A DNA stretch of 64,000 nt from JALHST01 sp963798435. Lineage in GTDB: Bacteria; Bacteroidota; Bacteroidia; Flavobacteriales; Flavobacteriaceae. The notes under the pieces are model-generated. The model ran no database searches and had not been told where the DNA came from. It saw only the letters and a program-made list of their open reading frames with translations. This document shows, piece by piece, positions 62,957-64,000 of this stretch (its first letter is position 1; the number at the start of each line of letters is the position of its first letter). The DNA is taken from positions 620,001 to 684,000 of the forward strand of contig CAWCTF010000004.1 of NCBI GenBank assembly GCA_963798435.1, read 5' to 3'. The translations under genes and the position numbers were made by a program.

Positions 62957-64000
62957 CTAATATCTATAATACGCTGGCTTAAAAGGTCCATTTACGGGAA
63001 CACCAATGTAATCTGCCTGATCTTTGCGAAGTTCAGTAAGTTCAGCCCCCAATCGTGCCAAATGGAGATAGGCCACTTTCTCATCTAAGTGCTTTGGAAG
63101 CATATAAACGTCGTTTTCATAAGCCTTGCTATTCTTCCAGAGCTCTATCTGCGCCAAAGTTTGGTTTGTGAATGAGTTGCTCATCACAAAACTGGGATGA
63201 CCTGTGGCACAGCCCAAGTTGACAAGTCGACCTTCTGCGAGAATGATAATATCTTTTCCTTCGATCGTATACTTGTCGACCTGAGGTTTGATTTCATCTT
63301 TTGAATGGCCGTAATTCTTATTCAACCATGCCATATCGATCTCATTGTCAAAATGCCCGATATTACACACTATGACCTTATCCTTCATAGCCTTAAAATG
63401 TTCTGGCCTAATTATATCCTTATTACCGGTAGTGGTAATCACAATGTCAGCGTTGGCTACTACTGATTCCAATTTTTTGACTTCGAAGCCATCCATACAG
63501 GCCTGTAAGGCGCAAATAGGATCAATTTCGGTCACCGTAACGATGGCGCCTGCCCCCTTAAAGGATGCGGCCGTACCTTTTCCGACGTCCCCATATCCGG
63601 CAACCACGATTTTCTTACCCGCCAGCATGGTATCGGTCGCGCGACGAATCGCATCTACAGCACTTTCCCGGCATCCGTATTTATTGTCAAATTTTGACTT
63701 TGTAACCGAATCGTTTACGTTAATGGCAGGCATTGGTAAGGTGCCATTTTTGACCCGTTCGTACAACCTGTGTACCCCAGTAGTCGTTTCCTCGGACAAA
63801 CCTTTTATACCAGCTGCCAACTCTGGATATTGATCTAATACCATATTGGTCAAGTCGCCACCATCATCCAAAATCATATTCAAGGGTTTGCGATCCTCAC
63901 CAAAGAACAAGGTCTGCTCAATGCACCAATCAAATTCTTTCTCATTCATTCCCTTCCAGGCATATACTGAAATCCCGGCAGCCGCAATAGCGGCTGCGGC
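62957..64000 (-). CDS. ahcY: S-adenosylhomocysteinase, 5' end cut by window
   Basis: Splits S-adenosylhomocysteine into adenosine and homocysteine, clearing the product of SAM-dependent methylation. About 347 codons are present. The frame stays open to the right edge: upstream of the internal ATG at 63949 it reads A-A-G-I-S-V-Y-A-W-K-G, the family's conserved segment. The N-terminal part (about 90 residues) is therefore outside. Seen are LNMILDDGGDLTNMV, the NAD loop GYGDVGKGTAASFKGAGA, CNIGHFDNEIDM, HPSFVMSNSFTNQ and the C-terminal GPFKPAYYRY with the cofactor-contacting Lys-Tyr end. Confidence 0.97.
   Translation of the reverse strand, partial: AAAAIAAAGISVYAWKGMNEKEFDWCIEQTLFFGEDRKPLNMILDDGGDLTNMVLDQYPELAAGIKGLSEETTTGVHRLYERVKNGTLPMPAINVNDSVTKSKFDNKYGCRESAVDAIRRATDTMLAGKKIVVAGYGDVGKGTAASFKGAGAIVTVTEIDPICALQACMDGFEVKKLESVVANADIVITTTGNKDIIRPEHFKAMKDKVIVCNIGHFDNEIDMAWLNKNYGHSKDEIKPQVDKYTIEGKDIIILAEGRLVNLGCATGHPSFVMSNSFTNQTLAQIELWKNSKAYENDVYMLPKHLDEKVAYLHLARLGAELTELRKDQADYIGVPVNGPFKPAYYRY

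Noticed and set aside
63345..63833. 162-codon frame antisense to ahcY
   Set aside because: It lies wholly opposite conserved catalytic and NAD-binding segments of ahcY; no independent evidence.

Overview
The window is a compact, AT-rich stretch of chromosome from a member of the Bacteroidota, most likely a marine gliding member of the Flavobacteriaceae. Four things support this. There are several TonB-dependent receptors with N-terminal carboxypeptidase-like domains, each paired with a surface lipoprotein. The flavobacterial order mutY-ssb-gldE-gldD is present. Promoters carry the Bacteroidota -7 box TAnnTTTG rather than sigma70 boxes. There are also family-restricted proteins (DUF4270, DUF5689, DUF4199, L21 with a helix-hairpin-helix tail). 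No rRNA, tRNA, CRISPR array, insertion sequence or prophage was seen.

Layout. 1-1355 is the 3' part of pgi. 1.5-13.5 kb is an outer-membrane uptake region: receptor plus repeat/anchor-J lipoprotein, endonuclease I lipoprotein, a small membrane protein, a DUF1080 protein, a secreted EEP-fold nuclease or phosphatase, then a second receptor plus a DUF5689/lamin-tail lipoprotein. I read this as a candidate system for digesting extracellular nucleic acid and importing the products. The second receptor appears to carry a one-base frameshift inside its signal peptide.

13.7-25.4 kb holds housekeeping and small-molecule genes: ankyrin protein, SemiSWEET, omega-amidase, Ig-like lipoprotein, ComF, a coiled-coil membrane protein, glyS, a receptor with a DUF3575-like protein, xth and an aldo/keto reductase. 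25.4-30.4 kb is a minus-strand block: panC-panD-LPG synthase-like membrane protein, then an alpha/beta-hydrolase-fold protein and radA. Divergent from panC is a glycogen-synthase-like N-domain protein, a DUF4270 lipoprotein, glmS, a receptor/SGNH-lipoprotein pair and atpD-atpC (30.4-41.8 kb).

41.8-44.1 kb is an M61 peptidase/GNAT pair on the minus strand. Divergent from it is a biotin operon (44.2-50.2 kb): bioF, a DUF2007/zinc-ribbon protein, bioD, bioA, a ketosynthase and bioB. No bioC or bioH is seen, so the ketosynthase may relate to pimeloyl supply. 50.3-56.7 kb has a JmjC-like cupin protein, recX, a large MG2-type secreted protein, RNase G, a 29-residue very basic protein and an HU protein. 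56.8-60.2 kb is mutY-ssb-gldE-gldD (repair and gliding motility). The window ends with a lipoprotein, a DUF4199 protein, rplU-rpmA and a partial ahcY on the minus strand.
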